Of a stretch of DNA of 7,851 bases, positions 7,440 to 7,851 are shown piece after piece. Made by a program: the position numbers and the translations under genes. The DNA is from Clostridia bacterium (GTDB lineage Bacteria > Bacillota_A > Clostridia > Oscillospirales > Acutalibacteraceae): the NCBI GenBank assembly GCA_017549665.1, contig JAFYUD010000029.1, positions 1-7,851 on the forward strand, read 5' to 3'. Each line of letters begins with the position of its first letter. Within the stretch, counting starts at the first letter, position 1. The notes beneath the pieces were generated by a model. It was not told where the DNA came from and did no database searches. It worked only from the letters and a program-made list of their open reading frames with translations.

Positions 7440-7477
7440 ATTGTTGAATATCAAACAATACGACATTCAACATTATA
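7440..7477. promoter_or_regulatory. Probable MarR operator (overlapping dyads over the -10 and transcript start)
   Basis: Two inverted repeats overlap here. First, ATTGTT (7440-7445) and AACAAT (7454-7459) bound a 20-bp imperfect palindrome with 16 of 20 symmetrical positions. Second, TGTTGAAT (7442-7449) and ATTCAACA (7465-7472) form a perfect 8-bp dyad with a 15-bp spacer. Its symmetry extends towards the -10 if one extra base is allowed. A TTG...CAA palindrome of about 20 bp is typical of MarR sites, and a position from the -10 into the early transcript would block initiation. Binding by this MarR is inferred from position and symmetry. Confidence 0.6.
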
Positions 7478-7499
7478 CCATATGAAATTATATTGTCAA
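7465..7499 (-). promoter_or_regulatory. Sigma-A promoter of the marR-exporter operon
   Basis: On the minus strand a perfect -35 TTGACA (7494-7499) and a perfect -10 TATAAT (7472-7477) are separated by 16 bases. TGG directly before the -10 makes it an extended -10. The predicted transcript start is near 7465, giving a leader of about 48 bases before the TTG start codon. Such a strong core promoter fits a repressed operon. It is the only evident promoter ahead of the repressor, ABC1 and ABC2. Confidence 0.85.
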
Positions 7500-7528
7500 T
7501 AAAGTTAATTATAAAAATAAAAATTATA

Positions 7529-7557
7529 TTGACATAAATCATAAATAAGATTATATT
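7529..7557 (+). promoter_or_regulatory. Sigma-A promoter of the zinc-ribbon gene
   Basis: TTGACA (7529-7534), a 17-base spacer and TATATT (7552-7557) match the sigma-A consensus at 11 of 12 positions. The predicted start is near 7564, about 30 bases before the ATG. The -35 box faces the divergent -35 of the marR promoter across only 29 bases, with an 8-bp inverted repeat (TGTCAATA 7494-7501, TATTGACA 7527-7534) formed by the two boxes. Confidence 0.7.
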
Positions 7558-7593
7558 ATATTTAACATACAATATAAAGGATGTGTACCGGAA

Positions 7594-7851
7594 ATGAAAT
7601 GCAAATCATGTGGTGCCGATTATCCCGACAGCTCAGTTTTCTGTCCCGATTGCGGCGAAAAAAACGAAAATTATGTTCAGCAGCAGCCTGCAGGCACTGC
7701 TTCTGCGGATTTCAATCCCCAGCCTGCGCAGAATAATTACCAGCCTCCGTACAACGCTCAGCCTCAGCACAACGCTCAACCCCAGTACAACGGTCAGCCG
7801 CAGTACAACGGTCAGCCGCAGTATGACATTCAGCCGGCACAGATAAATCCC
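7594..7851 (+). CDS. Zinc-ribbon protein with Gln/Pro/Asn-rich hexapeptide repeats (3' end missing)
   Basis: The open frame from ATG 7594 runs off the right edge; 86 residues are visible. The N-terminus is a short zinc ribbon with Cys3, Cys6, Cys17 and Cys20 (CKSCG and CPDCG knuckles). From residue 46 a low-complexity region of hexapeptides, type Q-Y-N-x-Q-P, continues to about residue 81. In Firmicutes this layout (zinc ribbon, flexible Gln/Pro linker) usually precedes one or more membrane segments or an extracytoplasmic domain, but that part is outside the window, so no function is assigned. AAAGGA at 7576-7581 is a plausible though rather distant ribosome site (about 12 bases), and a consensus-like promoter lies upstream. 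It is divergent from the MarR operon and need not be functionally related. An overlapping frame from 7610 reads out the repeats as Ser/Thr runs and is a shadow. Confidence 0.85.
   Translation, partial: MKCKSCGADYPDSSVFCPDCGEKNENYVQQQPAGTASADFNPQPAQNNYQPPYNAQPQHNAQPQYNGQPQYNGQPQYDIQPAQINP
7729..7836 (+). repeat. Six 18-bp tandem units encoding Q-Y-N-x-Q-P
   Basis: Six in-frame 18-base units encode QNNYQP, PYNAQP, QHNAQP, QYNGQP, QYNGQP and QYDIQP. Units four and five (7783-7800 and 7801-7818) are identical in DNA, while the flanking units are progressively diverged. This suggests recent duplication in the middle of the array. The repeats form a flexible linker after the zinc ribbon. Confidence 0.8.

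Noticed and set aside
7366..7572. Minus-strand open frame of 68 codons covering the marR promoter
   Set aside because: It reads through the promoter and operator in AT-rich DNA (Ile/Phe/Asn-rich) and overlaps the MarR start in another frame.
7747..7836. Possible CRISPR-like or intergenic tandem repeat
   Set aside because: The 18-base units are in frame, have no spacers and encode a continuous hexapeptide repeat, so they are coding repeats.

Overview
The window looks like part of a low-to-moderate GC Firmicutes chromosome, most likely a Clostridia/Ruminococcus-type gut bacterium. The basis is AGGAGG-type ribosome binding sites, TTGACA/TATAAT sigma-A promoters, tandem Clostridia-style heterodimeric ABC exporters, and a zinc-ribbon protein with a Gln/Pro/Asn-rich tail. 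The genus is an inference from general resemblance; no rRNA or marker gene is present.

Layout, read along the minus strand (right to left): a MarR-family repressor (7417-6914) is followed by four consecutive ABC exporter half-transporter genes, here called ABC1 (6917-5175), ABC2 (5182-3215), ABC3 (3123-1222) and ABC4 (1225 to beyond the left edge). The repressor and ABC1 overlap by 4 bases (ATGA), ABC1 and ABC2 by 8 bases, and ABC3 and ABC4 by 4 bases (ATGA). The only gap is the 91 bases between ABC2 and ABC3. On the plus strand, a divergent gene for a zinc-ribbon/low-complexity protein starts at 7594 and runs off the right edge.

The nucleotide-binding motifs show two heterodimeric exporters. 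ABC1 has the degenerate site (Walker B Asp-Asp, Gln in place of the switch His) but an intact SGGQ signature. ABC2 has the catalytic Glu and switch His but a changed signature (LSQGQ). Together they make one competent and one degenerate ATP site. ABC3 repeats the ABC1 pattern, and ABC4, cut off just before its ATPase motifs, is predicted to be its ABC2-like partner. The likely scheme is a MarR repressor that senses a small molecule, controls its own promoter, and co-transcribes one or two drug/lipid/peptide-type exporters. Substrates cannot be read from the sequence.

The regulatory DNA is the least routine part. The repressor promoter is near consensus, and a dyad covers its -10 and start region, as expected for autorepression. 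The 91-base gap between the two exporter pairs holds a 19-bp RNA hairpin followed by U-runs. Embedded in that hairpin is a good extended -10 promoter whose predicted start lies at the beginning of the descending arm. This would separate transcription of the two pairs. I see no CRISPR, IS element, tRNA or rRNA here, and no clearly new defence or mobile system.
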